In this document: positions 15,324-23,437 of the stretch, in pieces
How the letters are laid out: each line of letters starts with the position of its first letter
Numbering within the stretch: position 1 is the stretch's first letter
Assembly: GCA_002154585.1 (NCBI GenBank)
Contig: MUNG01000141.1
Coordinates: 1 to 35,680 of the forward strand
From: Streptomyces pseudogriseolus
GTDB taxonomy: Bacteria > Actinomycetota > Actinomycetes > Streptomycetales > Streptomycetaceae
Direction of reading: 5' to 3'
Length of the DNA: 35,680 nt
Made by a program: the position numbers and the translations under genes
Notes under the pieces: generated by a model
What the model was told of the DNA's origin: nothing
Databases searched by the model: none
Seen by the model: only the letters and a program-made list of their open reading frames with translations

Positions 15324-16892
15324 ATGTCGAATTACACCGAAAGCCTCCACCACCTGGACAGCTACATCTCCGCCCGTGTCCCAGTGATCGGCATGCGCAC
15401 CATCGAGCAGCAACGCGCACTCCGCCTTCTCAGGGACGCGGCACTCCAGCCGCGTCGCAGCAGCATGCCGTTCTGGATCTACACCAGAGCCACCGGCCTG
15501 CGTGACCTGCGTACGAACGCGCCGGTGCAGGACGACCGCTCGCTGACCGGGGCCATGGACTTCGCCGCCGCCCAGTTCAGCAGCCGCGCCAACGCGACCG
15601 TCGTCTTCGTCGACCCCGACCACCTGGAGGACGACACCCCCGTCACCCGGCACATCGCCGAACTCGCCCGGCTCGCCGACAACAACATGGGCAGCATCGT
15701 CCTGATCACGGACGCGCCCATCTGGAGCGGGCTCCAGCGGCTCGGAATGAGTCTTCAACTGGATCTGCCGGACGCCGAGGAGATGTACGGCACCCTCGCC
15801 GGCTTTCTGGCCGACCACCGGGGACACATTCCGATCGAGTGGGACGAGAACGACACCCGCCGTGCCGCCGAGTTCCTGAGCGGTGTCACCGAGGCCGAGT
15901 GCATCAACCTCATGGCCACCATCGCGGCGAAGGGGTCGATCGCCAAGGCCGACGTCCTCGGTCTCGCCCAGGCCAAGGACCGCATCTTCAGCGATCTCAC
16001 CGGCCTCGAACGTGTCCAGCTGAAGGAGAGCGACTACACCGTCGGTGGACTGACCAGCCTGCGGGAGTGGCTGAGCCGCAAGCACAGCATGATGCACGCC
16101 GACCTCCGGGAGTCGGCGCTGCGGCCGCCCAGGGGAGTGCTGCTGGTGGGGGTGCCCGGCTGTGGGAAGTCCCTCTCCGCCAAGGCCATCGCGCACGAGT
16201 GGCAGCTTCCGCTCTACCGGCTCGACATGGCCAGCATTCATGGCAAGTACCTGGGTGAGTCCGAGGGCCGGTTCCGGGAGGCCCTCGCCATGGCGGACCG
16301 AGTCGCCCCCTGCATTCTGTGGATCGACGAGATCGAGAAGGGGCTCGCGGGCAAGGACGACATGTCCGGTGTGCCGCAGCGAATCATCGGGCAGTTCCTG
16401 TTCTGGCTCCAGGAGTCCAATTCGCGGGCGTTCGTCGTGGCCACCGCCAACGACATCCGCAGCCTGCCGCCTGAGTTGTTGCGCAAGGGCCGGTTCGACG
16501 AACTGTTCTTCGTCGACCTGCCTGACAGTCAGGACCGCAGGGAGATCATCGAGCTCTACTTCCGCCGCTACTTGAAGATCGACCCCGAGCCCGAGCAACT
16601 GGACCGACTCGTCGACATGTCCGAGGGCTTCGCAGGCTCGGACATCGAATCGACTCTGCACGACGTGGGCGAGGAGGCGTTCCGCTGCGGTGGCGCCGAC
16701 CAGCTCAAACCGTCCTTCCTCTTGGACACCTTCGCCAACACGGTGCCCTTGAGCAGGGTGAACCCCGAGCAGATCGAGGAAATCCGCGCCTGGGGACGCG
16801 AGCGCGCCGTACCGGCCGGCCGCGCCGCGACGACTGCGGGCGCGGGTGGTGTGTCGGCGCCCTCGCGAAGGATCGTGTTCATGGACGAGTGA
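15324..16892 (+). CDS. Ycf46-type AAA ATPase
   Basis: A 522-residue protein starting at ATG 15324 (MSNYTESLHHLDSYISARVP). The upstream open frame is a shadow of the previous gene. Residues 1-220 are a degenerate P-loop-like domain with VVFVDPDHLEDDTP and GSIVLITDAPIW, as in Ycf46 proteins. Residues 240-480 are a classical AAA module: Walker A GVPGCGKS (Lys282), KYLGESEGRFREAL, Walker B ILWIDEIEKG (Asp335/Glu336), sensor 1 VVATANDI and arginine-finger region RKGRFDE (Arg390). All catalytic residues are present, so an active hexameric remodeller is expected. Ycf46/Slr0374 is best known from cyanobacteria and plastids; its role is poorly defined. Here it ends an operon with a membrane coiled-coil protein and lies next to two clan CD proteases, which suggests a remodelling or sensing role in a stress response. 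Confidence 0.88.
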   Translation: MSNYTESLHHLDSYISARVPVIGMRTIEQQRALRLLRDAALQPRRSSMPFWIYTRATGLRDLRTNAPVQDDRSLTGAMDFAAAQFSSRANATVVFVDPDHLEDDTPVTRHIAELARLADNNMGSIVLITDAPIWSGLQRLGMSLQLDLPDAEEMYGTLAGFLADHRGHIPIEWDENDTRRAAEFLSGVTEAECINLMATIAAKGSIAKADVLGLAQAKDRIFSDLTGLERVQLKESDYTVGGLTSLREWLSRKHSMMHADLRESALRPPRGVLLVGVPGCGKSLSAKAIAHEWQLPLYRLDMASIHGKYLGESEGRFREALAMADRVAPCILWIDEIEKGLAGKDDMSGVPQRIIGQFLFWLQESNSRAFVVATANDIRSLPPELLRKGRFDELFFVDLPDSQDRREIIELYFRRYLKIDPEPEQLDRLVDMSEGFAGSDIESTLHDVGEEAFRCGGADQLKPSFLLDTFANTVPLSRVNPEQIEEIRAWGRERAVPAGRAATTAGAGGVSAPSRRIVFMDE

Positions 16893-16946
16893 CGCGCGCG
16901 AGCCGTGGTTCCCGTGTAGGCGTCTGATAACGAAGTCGGGGCTGGC

Positions 16947-16976
16947 TGTGACGCGCACAGGTTCGTCGACCATACT
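16947..16976 (+). promoter_or_regulatory. Possible promoter giving a leaderless mRNA for the 16985 gene
   Basis: TGTGAC (16947-16952) and CATACT (16971-16976) are separated by 18 bp. A start site 7-9 nt after the -10 would fall on or next to the GTG at 16985, and no Shine-Dalgarno precedes that codon. Leaderless transcripts are common in Streptomyces. Confidence 0.45.
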
Positions 16977-16984
16977 CCTGCGGT

Positions 16985-17590
16985 GTGGAGCAGCGCATAG
17001 GTTCGAGCAGCAGCAAGCCCCTGGAGGGCGCCGGGTTCGACCCGGCCTTCATCCCCGGGCTCACCGCGCCCGGTACGGACGAGGCCACGGAGGCCGGGGA
17101 GTCCGCGGACTCCCCGGCCTCCGAAGCCGTAGCCGAAGCGGAAGTTGAAGCCGAAGCCGTGAAGGCCGCCGAAGTCTCCGAGGAGATTGGGGACGGCGAG
17201 CCCGAACCCGCCCCCGACGGCCCCGTCTTCGAGGCGTCCGACCGCCGTGCCGCCATCGTCGCCGACCACCGCGGCGTGCGGCTGAGGCTGGACGACCAGG
17301 AGTGCGAGTTCCGCTGGGACGAGATCGGCGCGGTGGAGACGGAGACGGCCCGCTTCGGCAAGCGGTACACCGTCACCGTCCACACCCCCGAGCGGCGTTG
17401 GTACCCCATCGAGATCGAGGCCGACTCGCGCCGCCGGTTCGCCGAGTGGGACGACGCCCTGGACAAGGTCCTCGACGAGTACTTCGAGGACGGCGCCGAG
17501 GAGCCGGCGGACACGCCGGACGACGAACCCGCCGAGACGTCGGCGAAGGACGAGGCCGAGGACAAGGCCGAGGCCGCCGACCGCGCCTGA
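16985..17590 (+). CDS. Acidic conserved hypothetical protein
   Basis: A 201-residue protein beginning at GTG 16985 (MEQRIGSSSSKPLEGAGFDP). Residues 30-80 are an Ala/Glu-rich acidic stretch with EAxAEAE periodicity. Residues 85-165 form a folded core: RRAAIVADHRGVRLRLDDQE, FRWDEIGAVETE and RYTVTVHTPERRWYPIEIEA. This beta-rich pattern ending in a helix (WDDALDKVLDEYF) is reminiscent of small PH-like domains; that assignment is weak. The tail is again acidic. It is soluble, with no signal peptide. It looks like an ordinary chromosomal gene and marks the right border of the conflict cluster. Confidence 0.75.
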   Translation: MEQRIGSSSSKPLEGAGFDPAFIPGLTAPGTDEATEAGESADSPASEAVAEAEVEAEAVKAAEVSEEIGDGEPEPAPDGPVFEASDRRAAIVADHRGVRLRLDDQECEFRWDEIGAVETETARFGKRYTVTVHTPERRWYPIEIEADSRRRFAEWDDALDKVLDEYFEDGAEEPADTPDDEPAETSAKDEAEDKAEAADRA

Positions 17591-17677
17591 CCCCGCTGTC
17601 GGTCCCGCCAGGGGGAACCGGTGAAGATCCCGGCACGCCCTCTTGTGGGACCGGCACCCGTCCGCTTTCTTGACCTC

Positions 17678-19000
17678 ATGGCGGACACCACGGGAAACAC
17701 CCAGGACATCGGTGCGCAGGACGGGCCCGGCCCTCAGCCGCGCAGGTCCAGTTGGCGCTACATCGGCCCCGGCATCGTCGTCGCAGCGACCGGCGTCGGC
17801 GCCGGGGACCTCGTCGCCACCCTCATCGCCGGCAGCAACTTCGGCTACACCCTCCTGTGGGCCGCCGTCGTCGGCTGCCTGGTGAAGATCTCCCTCGCCG
17901 AGGCGTGCGGACGGTGGCATCTGGCCACCGGGCGCACCCTGTTCGACGGCTGGGCCGGCCTCGGGCGCTGGACCACCTGGTTCTTCGCCGTCTACGCCGT
18001 GATCTGGGGCTTCGTCTACGGCGCCGCCGCCATGTCGTCCAGCGCGCTGCCGCTCCAGGCGCTGTTCCCGGACGTGATGGACCTCGAGTACTGGGGCATC
18101 GCCTGCGGCCTGGTGGGCCTGGTCTTCGTCTGGTTCAACAAGTACGCGGTGTTCGAGAAGGTCATGACCGCCCTGGTGGGCGTCATGTTCGTGGTGACCG
18201 TCTACCTGGCCGTCCGCGTCACGCCCAACCTGGGCGACGCCTTCGCCGGCCTCCTCCCCGTGCTGCCCGACGAGAAGGACTCCGTCCTCAACACCCTCGG
18301 CCTGATCGGCGGCGTCGGCGGCACCATCACGCTGGCCGCCTACGGCTACTGGGTCAACGCCAAGGGCTGGACCGACACCGGCTGGATGAAGGTCATGCGG
18401 CTGGACAACCGCGTCGCCTACATCACCACCGGCATCTTCGTCGTCGCCATGCTCTTCGTCGGCGCGGAGCTGCTGCACTCGGCGAACATCGCCATCTCCA
18501 GCGGCGACCAGGGGCTGATCCAGCTCGGCGACATCCTGGAGGACCGGTACGGCTCGGCCACCGGCACGCTGTTCCTGATCGGCTTCTTCGCCACCTCCTT
18601 CACCTCCCTGATCGGTGTCTGGCACGGCGTGAGCCTGATGTTCGCCGACTTCCTCGCCCGGCAGCGCGGCGAGCGGCAGGCGCGCGCCGACGAGCTGGCC
18701 TCCGGGCGCCGGGAGCGCTCCTGGACCTTCCGCGCGTACCTGCTGTGGCTGACCTTCCCGCCGATGATCCTGTTGTTCCAGGACGAGCCGTTCCGCCTGA
18801 TCATCATCTACGGCGTGCTCGGCGCGGCCTTCATGCCGTTCCTGGCCCTCACCCTGCTGTGGCTGCTCAACTCCTCCCGCACGCCGCGCGAGTGGCGCAA
18901 CGGCCCGCTGAGCAACGGCATGCTGACGGTCGCGGGCCTGCTGTTCCTGGTGCTCGCGGTCAAGCAGATCTGGGACCAGCCCTGGTCGGAGTTCTTCTGA
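17678..19000 (+). CDS. Nramp-related membrane transporter
   Basis: A 440-residue protein with about eleven hydrophobic segments. I chose ATG 17678 (MADTTGNTQDIG). A GTG at 17621 with AGGGGG upstream would add 19 residues and cannot be excluded. The first segment reads GPGIVVAATGVGAGDLVATL, then IAGSNFGYTLLWAAVVGC, matching the LeuT-fold Nramp family. However, the DPGN metal-binding motif of TM1 is replaced by GAGD, and the TM6 MPH motif is replaced by GGTITLAAYGYW. Known Nramp Mn2+/Fe2+ transporters need these residues, so the substrate is probably different (Nramp-related proteins carrying Mg2+ or Al3+ are known). It is convergent with the next gene, 25 bp apart. Confidence 0.85.
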   Translation: MADTTGNTQDIGAQDGPGPQPRRSSWRYIGPGIVVAATGVGAGDLVATLIAGSNFGYTLLWAAVVGCLVKISLAEACGRWHLATGRTLFDGWAGLGRWTTWFFAVYAVIWGFVYGAAAMSSSALPLQALFPDVMDLEYWGIACGLVGLVFVWFNKYAVFEKVMTALVGVMFVVTVYLAVRVTPNLGDAFAGLLPVLPDEKDSVLNTLGLIGGVGGTITLAAYGYWVNAKGWTDTGWMKVMRLDNRVAYITTGIFVVAMLFVGAELLHSANIAISSGDQGLIQLGDILEDRYGSATGTLFLIGFFATSFTSLIGVWHGVSLMFADFLARQRGERQARADELASGRRERSWTFRAYLLWLTFPPMILLFQDEPFRLIIIYGVLGAAFMPFLALTLLWLLNSSRTPREWRNGPLSNGMLTVAGLLFLVLAVKQIWDQPWSEFF

Positions 19001-19025
19001 CCGGTCCGCCGATCCGGCCGCCGGC

Positions 19026-20291
19026 TCACGCCCCCGCGTCCCACTTCGAGCTCAGCGCGATCTCCCGCAGCTGGGTGAGGGTGAGCGCGGGGGCGTCGCG
19101 TGTGGCGTCCTGGTGCTGGGCGGGCGTGTTGAAGGCGCTGACGACGACGCGCAGCCCGTCGGGGCGCAGGGTGTCGGCGGTCCACATGACGACGCCCTCG
19201 GCGCCCTTCTCCCCGGGCGACTTCCGGGTGGTGACCAGCCTGCCGTCGGGCAGCTTCTCCGCGTCCCCGAACAGCTGCCCGGCCACGTCCGACATGCCGG
19301 GCTGCACGTTGATCTGGACGAGGCTCCCGCCCTGGCCGTCGTCGACGACGAGGAAGGCGTAGTCGCCCTCGCCGCCCCTGTCGGTCACGGTGAGCCCGTC
19401 GGGCAGCAGCGAGACCAGCGTGTCGCCGGCCGAGCCGGCCGGCACGCCCTGCGGGGGCACCTCACTCGTGACCGACGGCTTCGGGCTTGCCGGCATGGCG
19501 TCCACGACCCGCCGCCACACGCCGGCGGTGACGACCTTCTTCATCTGCGCCTCGGACAGCGGAGGCTGGGGACGCGACACCGGGGCGTCCTTCTCCGCAG
19601 GGGCGTTCCACTCGCTCAGCGAGACGTGCTGGCCCTTGGGCGTGACCAGTTCGGCGGTCCACCGCTTGGTGTCCACGCGCCGGTCGGGATACTCGTAGCC
19701 GCGGAACAGCATCAGCCGGGAGCCGTCGGGCAGCCGGGTGGAGGTGCAGCCGTCGTGGTCGACGAACGCCTTGTCCGGGCAGGTCGTCACCTGACGGGCC
19801 TGTTCGCTGCCCGGCTCCACGCGGTTCAGGCTCAGGCCGATCGCCGCCGCGCCCTTGCCGTCGTCGAACACCACGTGCGCGTGCGGAGGCATCATCGACC
19901 CCGTGCCCTCGGCCGCCTCCTCGCTGTACGTGCCCTTCGGCAGCAGCTCCTTGAGCGACCGCAGGATGTCGTCGCCGGTGAAGGAGACGGCGGCGGGCGA
20001 GGCGCTCGCCGACGGGCTCGCGGTCCTGGCCGGCCCCGCGGCCGCCGACGTCCGCCGGGGGTCGTCGTGCGTGCCGCCCGGCAGGAGCAGCGCCCCGCCG
20101 ACCCCGACCAGGGCGACACCGGCCGCACCGCCCAGCACGGCGGTGCGCCGCAGCAGCTGGGCGCGGCGTCCGCGCACCCTGCCCCCGGTGACGAGGGCGG
20201 CCGGGTCGTCGGTACGGAAGCTGTGGCCGGTGTCGCGCAGCGCTGTGGCGAACCGGTCCTCGAAGAGGTCGGTGTGCTGGTTCTCGGGCAT
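19026..20291 (-). CDS. Membrane partner of the SigE-family sigma factor
   Basis: A 421-residue protein starting MPENQHTDLFEDRFATALRD. Residues 1-45 are cytoplasmic, residues about 48-71 are one membrane segment (RTAVLGGAAGVALVGVGGAL), and the rest is an extracytoplasmic domain after a Ser/Ala/Pro linker. It lies 67 bp downstream of the sigma gene on the same strand, the usual place for a regulator of SigE-family sigma factors in actinomycetes. No HxxxCxxC zinc anti-sigma motif is visible, so it is not a ZAS-type anti-sigma. The outer domain may sense an envelope signal. The partner role is inferred from position and topology. Confidence 0.7.
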   Translation of the reverse strand: MPENQHTDLFEDRFATALRDTGHSFRTDDPAALVTGGRVRGRRAQLLRRTAVLGGAAGVALVGVGGALLLPGGTHDDPRRTSAAAGPARTASPSASASPAAVSFTGDDILRSLKELLPKGTYSEEAAEGTGSMMPPHAHVVFDDGKGAAAIGLSLNRVEPGSEQARQVTTCPDKAFVDHDGCTSTRLPDGSRLMLFRGYEYPDRRVDTKRWTAELVTPKGQHVSLSEWNAPAEKDAPVSRPQPPLSEAQMKKVVTAGVWRRVVDAMPASPKPSVTSEVPPQGVPAGSAGDTLVSLLPDGLTVTDRGGEGDYAFLVVDDGQGGSLVQINVQPGMSDVAGQLFGDAEKLPDGRLVTTRKSPGEKGAEGVVMWTADTLRPDGLRVVVSAFNTPAQHQDATRDAPALTLTQLREIALSSKWDAGA

Positions 20292-20358
20292 GACGAACCA
20301 CCCTTTCCACGGGGGTGAGGTACGGGGTCGAAGATCGAAGGGGTGCCTGGAGCCGCTG

Positions 20359-20868
20359 TCAGGGGCGGGAGTACTCGTGGACGTCCTCGCCCAGCAGCTC
20401 CCGCAGGCGGCCGAGCGCGCGGACGCACCGGGTGCGCACGGCCGCCGAGCTGACGTTCAGCACGTCGGCGGTCTGGTCCACCGAGAGGTCCTCCCAGTAG
20501 CGCAGGACGACGACGGCACGGTCCTTGGCGGGCAGCCGGGCGAGCGCGGCCATCAGCGTCAGCCGCAGCGGCGCGTCGCCGTCGCCGGCGCCCGGCAGGT
20601 CGGGGAAGGTGTCGGTCGCCCGCTCCCGGCTGCTGCGCAGCCGCCGGTGGGCGAGGAAGGTGCGGGTGAGCACGGTCTGCGCGTACGCGGCCGGGTTCTC
20701 CGCGCGGGAGACGCGGCCCCAGCGGACGTACAGCCGGCCGAACGTCTCCTGTACGAGGTCCTCGGCGAGGTGCGTGTCCCCGGCGGTGAGCAGGCACGCG
20801 GACCGGTACAGGTGACCCGCCCGCGCGGAGGCGAACTCCGCGTAGTCCTCCGTGCGCCGCTGCCTCAT
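20359..20868 (-). CDS. SigE-family ECF RNA polymerase sigma factor
   Basis: A 169-residue protein, normal for the family. Region 2 includes YAEFASARAGHLYRSACLL and AEDLVQETFGRLYVRW, with the DLVQE -10-recognition helix. Region 4 includes LPAKDRAVVVLRYWEDLSVD, QTADVLNVSSAAVRTRCVRAL, a helix-turn-helix for the -35. This group (unrelated in name to S. coelicolor sigma-E itself) is expanded in Streptomyces. It is followed by a membrane partner gene. The upstream region carries three 21-bp tandem repeats (20935-20997) that may bind this factor or another regulator. Confidence 0.92.
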   Translation of the reverse strand: MRQRRTEDYAEFASARAGHLYRSACLLTAGDTHLAEDLVQETFGRLYVRWGRVSRAENPAAYAQTVLTRTFLAHRRLRSSRERATDTFPDLPGAGDGDAPLRLTLMAALARLPAKDRAVVVLRYWEDLSVDQTADVLNVSSAAVRTRCVRALGRLRELLGEDVHEYSRP

Positions 20869-20934
20869 CCGCCGTCCCCCGTCACGCTCACCGAACCGCT
20901 CTCACCTCATTGATGCGGTGGGCCCGGAGAAATG

Positions 20935-20997
20935 TTTCATGTGGCGCCGGACACGTTTCACAGAGCGTCGGACACGTCTCATGGGGCGCCGGGCGGG
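20935..20997. repeat. Three 21-bp tandem repeats upstream of the sigma gene
   Basis: Units at 20935-20955, 20956-20976 and 20977-20997 share the frame TTTCA-N4-GCGCCGGACACG, with a T/C change in unit 2 and a diverged end in unit 3. The array lies between the divergent sigma gene (start 20868) and YfbM gene (start 21093). The 21-bp period equals two helical turns, so a protein would bind all copies on one face. Confidence 0.75.
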
Positions 20998-21092
20998 GCG
21001 CGCGCCGCCCGTTGTCAGTGGCCGCTGTCAGGATGACCGCGTCCTTCACCGGCGCGCACGAGCGCCGTCCGTCGACCTGACCGGGAGCAGCC

Positions 21093-21596
21093 GTGGGCAT
21101 GATCGGAGAGTACGCGCGCCTGACGGCCGCCGAGTTCGAGCGCGCGGTCGGCGACCCGGACTGGGCGTACCGGCGCGTCCGGGAGCTGACCGAGCAGGAG
21201 TGGGACGAGGAGCTGCCGTGGGACCGGGCGCGCCGCTTCGACACCGACAAGATGTGGCACGCCCTCGACTTCCTGCTCCGGCGCATCGGCTTCCCGGTCG
21301 ACATCGTCTTCGGCGAGGAGGAGATACCCGGGGCGGAGGAGTGGAGCTACGGGCCGCCCCGGTGCCTCACACCCGCCCAGGTCCGCGCCGCCGCCGACGC
21401 CGTCGACGCCACGCCTCCCGCCCGGCTGACCGAGGGCGTCACCCCGGCCGACCTGGCCGAGGCCGACATCTATCCCACGGTCGTCTGGCAGCGCGGCGAG
21501 CCGGTGGACGAGGTGACCGCCCACTACGAGGCCCTGGCGGTGTTCCTGCGCGCGGCGGCCCGTGACGGGGACGGCGTCCTGGTCTGGATCAGCTGA
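21093..21596 (+). CDS. YfbM/DUF1877 family protein
   Basis: A 167-residue soluble protein. The start may be the GTG at 21093 or the ATG at 21099 (MIGEYARLTAAEF). MGMIGEYARLTAAEFERAVG, the WHALDFLL segment, and the C-terminal pattern YFDALAVFLRAAA-like (here HYEALAVFLRAAARDGDGVL) fit DUF1877. The biochemical role is not known. A strong shared hairpin lies 15 bp after the stop. Confidence 0.82.
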   Translation: MGMIGEYARLTAAEFERAVGDPDWAYRRVRELTEQEWDEELPWDRARRFDTDKMWHALDFLLRRIGFPVDIVFGEEEIPGAEEWSYGPPRCLTPAQVRAAADAVDATPPARLTEGVTPADLAEADIYPTVVWQRGEPVDEVTAHYEALAVFLRAAARDGDGVLVWIS

Positions 21597-21611
21597 GCGC
21601 GCGGAACGCCG

Positions 21612-21645
21612 ACCGCCCCTGCCCGGTGAGCCGGACAGGGGCGGT
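21612..21645. terminator. Bidirectional terminator between yfbM-like and chitinase genes
   Basis: The arm ACCGCCCCTGCCCGG (21612-21626) pairs with 21631-21645 at 14 of 15 positions around the loop TGAG. It sits midway between two convergent stops (21596 and 21663) and can terminate both transcripts. Confidence 0.85.
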
Positions 21646-21662
21646 GCGGGGAGACGCGCCGG

Positions 21663-23372
21663 TTACGGCAGGGCGTGGACGTGCGGGCCCACCGCGTTGG
21701 ACCAGGCGTTGCCCGCCGTGGCGTCCCAGTTGGTGGACCAGGTCATCGCGCCGCGCAGACCCGGGTAGGTCTTCGACGGCTTGAACGAGCCGCAGTTGGT
21801 GCCGCGGGTCAGGCAGTCCAGGGCCGCGTTCACCACGGACGGCGCGACGTAACCGCTGCCCGCGCCCCGCGTCGAGGCCGGCACGCCGATGCCCACCTGT
21901 GACGGGTCGAGGCCGTTCTCCAGCTGGATGCACGCCAGCGCGGTGAGGAAGTCCACCGAGCCCTGGCTGTAGACCTTGCCGTCGCAGCCCAGCATGGAAC
22001 CGCTGTTGTAGTACTGCATGTTGACGACCGTGAGGATGTCCTTCACGTTCAGCGCGGTCCGGAAGTACGAGTTGGACGCCGACTGCATGTCGATGGTCTG
22101 CGGCGCCATCGTCAGGATCATCGACGGGCCCGCCTTCGCGGACAGCGACCGCAGCGCCTGCGTCATGTAGGTCGCGTTGAGCCCGTTCTCCAGGTCGATG
22201 TCGACGCCGTCGAAGCCGTACTCCTGCATCACGGCGTACACCGAGTTCGCGAAGTTCGTCGCCGAGGCGGAGTCGTTCACGGAGACGGTGCCCCGCTCGC
22301 CGCCCACCGAGATGATGACCTTCTTGCCGGCCGCCTGCTTGGCGCGGACGTCCGCCTTGAACTGGTCGACGGTGTAGCCGCCAAGGCCCGCCGAGTCCAG
22401 GTTGAAGGTGACGGCGCCCGGGGTGCCGGTGGCGTCGGCGAAGGCGACCGCGATGATGTCGTACTGGTTGGGGACGTCGGAGATCTTCTGCACGGCCGCG
22501 CCGTTGTTGAAGTTCTGCCAGTAGCCGGTCACCGCGTGCCGGGGCAGGTCACCGCCCTCGTTGCCGCCGTCCTCGCGGGTGCGCACGGACACCGCCGCCG
22601 ACCTGGCCGACTCGCCGGCCGCGTTGGTCGCCGCCACCTGGAAGGAGTACGACGTGTTGGCCGCGAGCCCGGTCACGGTCGCCGAGGTGCCGGTCACGGC
22701 GGTCACCCGGGTGCCGTCGCGGTAGACGGTGTAGCCGGTCGCGCCGGACACCGCGTTCCACGTCAGCGTCGCCGAGGTGGCCGTCGTGCCGGAGACGGTC
22801 AGGCCGGCCGGGGTGGCCGGGACCGTCGGCTCCGGGTCGCCCCCGCCGCCCCCGTCGGGGCCGAGGACGGACAGGTCGTCCACGTAGTAGGGCTGCTGGC
22901 CGTACCAGCCGTGGGTGTAGACCGTCACCGACGTGGTGGTGGAGCCCGTGGAGAAGCTGGTCGACAGCTGCTTCCACGAGGAGGAGTCCGGGGTCCAGGT
23001 GGACACGTCCGTGGTGCCGGTGCCGGTCACGCCCAGGTAGGCGTACCCGCCCTGCACCCAGCCGGTGAGCCGGTAGGTGGAGTTGGGGCGTACCGCGACC
23101 GTCTGGGAACAGCGGGCGTTGTCCTGCCCGGCGGGCGTGGCCTTCAGCGCGGCCGAGCCGGCGTGCACGGGCGAGGAGACGACGCTGCCGCTGTTCGCGG
23201 AGCAGGTCCAGCCGCTCAGGCCCGACTCGAACCCGGCGTTCTTCGCGTTGTTGACGTCGGCCGCACTCGCCTGGCCCGCGCCGGCGAGGGGAAGGGCGAG
23301 GGTCAGGGCGGAGACGAGGGCGACCGCCCAGGGGCGTCCGCCGCGTCCGGGCATGCGTGGTACGCGGTCCAC
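21663..23372 (-). CDS. Secreted chitinase (CBM - FnIII - GH18)
   Basis: A 569-residue precursor. The GTG at 23372 has GGAGG 8 nt upstream and gives a good signal peptide (WAVALVSALTLALPLAGAGQ, then ASA). The mature N-terminus carries a carbohydrate-binding beta-sandwich of the CBM4/9/16 type (NAGFESGLSGWTC, then YYVDDLSVLGP). An FnIII domain follows a Pro-rich linker (PATPAGLTVSGTTATSATLT). Residues about 275-569 are GH18: HAVTGYWQNFNNG, then FDGVDIDLEN with the catalytic Glu395 of the DxxDxDxE motif. The enzyme degrades chitin outside the cell. It resembles bacterial-type Streptomyces chitinases such as ChiA; I do not assign the exact name. The promoter repeats at 23438-23475 indicate chitin/DasR-type control. 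Confidence 0.93.
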   Translation of the reverse strand: MDRVPRMPGRGGRPWAVALVSALTLALPLAGAGQASAADVNNAKNAGFESGLSGWTCSANSGSVVSSPVHAGSAALKATPAGQDNARCSQTVAVRPNSTYRLTGWVQGGYAYLGVTGTGTTDVSTWTPDSSSWKQLSTSFSTGSTTTSVTVYTHGWYGQQPYYVDDLSVLGPDGGGGGDPEPTVPATPAGLTVSGTTATSATLTWNAVSGATGYTVYRDGTRVTAVTGTSATVTGLAANTSYSFQVAATNAAGESARSAAVSVRTREDGGNEGGDLPRHAVTGYWQNFNNGAAVQKISDVPNQYDIIAVAFADATGTPGAVTFNLDSAGLGGYTVDQFKADVRAKQAAGKKVIISVGGERGTVSVNDSASATNFANSVYAVMQEYGFDGVDIDLENGLNATYMTQALRSLSAKAGPSMILTMAPQTIDMQSASNSYFRTALNVKDILTVVNMQYYNSGSMLGCDGKVYSQGSVDFLTALACIQLENGLDPSQVGIGVPASTRGAGSGYVAPSVVNAALDCLTRGTNCGSFKPSKTYPGLRGAMTWSTNWDATAGNAWSNAVGPHVHALP

Positions 23373-23437
23373 TTGGGGCCTCCGGTGGGGGAGTTGGGGA
23401 GGGGAAGCGACGGTGGCCACCGTTGATGCCCACACCG

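Noticed and set aside
3247-16892. Prophage or integrative element
   Set aside because: No integrase, transposase, terminase, capsid or tRNA-flanking repeat was found. The cluster may be transferred, but the sequence shows no mobility gene.
14739-16973. 744-residue - strand frame over the AAA operon
   Set aside because: Lies opposite a gene with intact Walker motifs and has no domain of its own.
20935-20997. CRISPR-like array
   Set aside because: The units are directly adjacent with no spacers and only three copies; no cas gene is near.
20888-21304. - strand frame encoding APHETCP-like heptads
   Set aside because: The heptads are only the translation of the 21-bp tandem repeats, and the frame runs into the YfbM gene; no ribosome site or domain.
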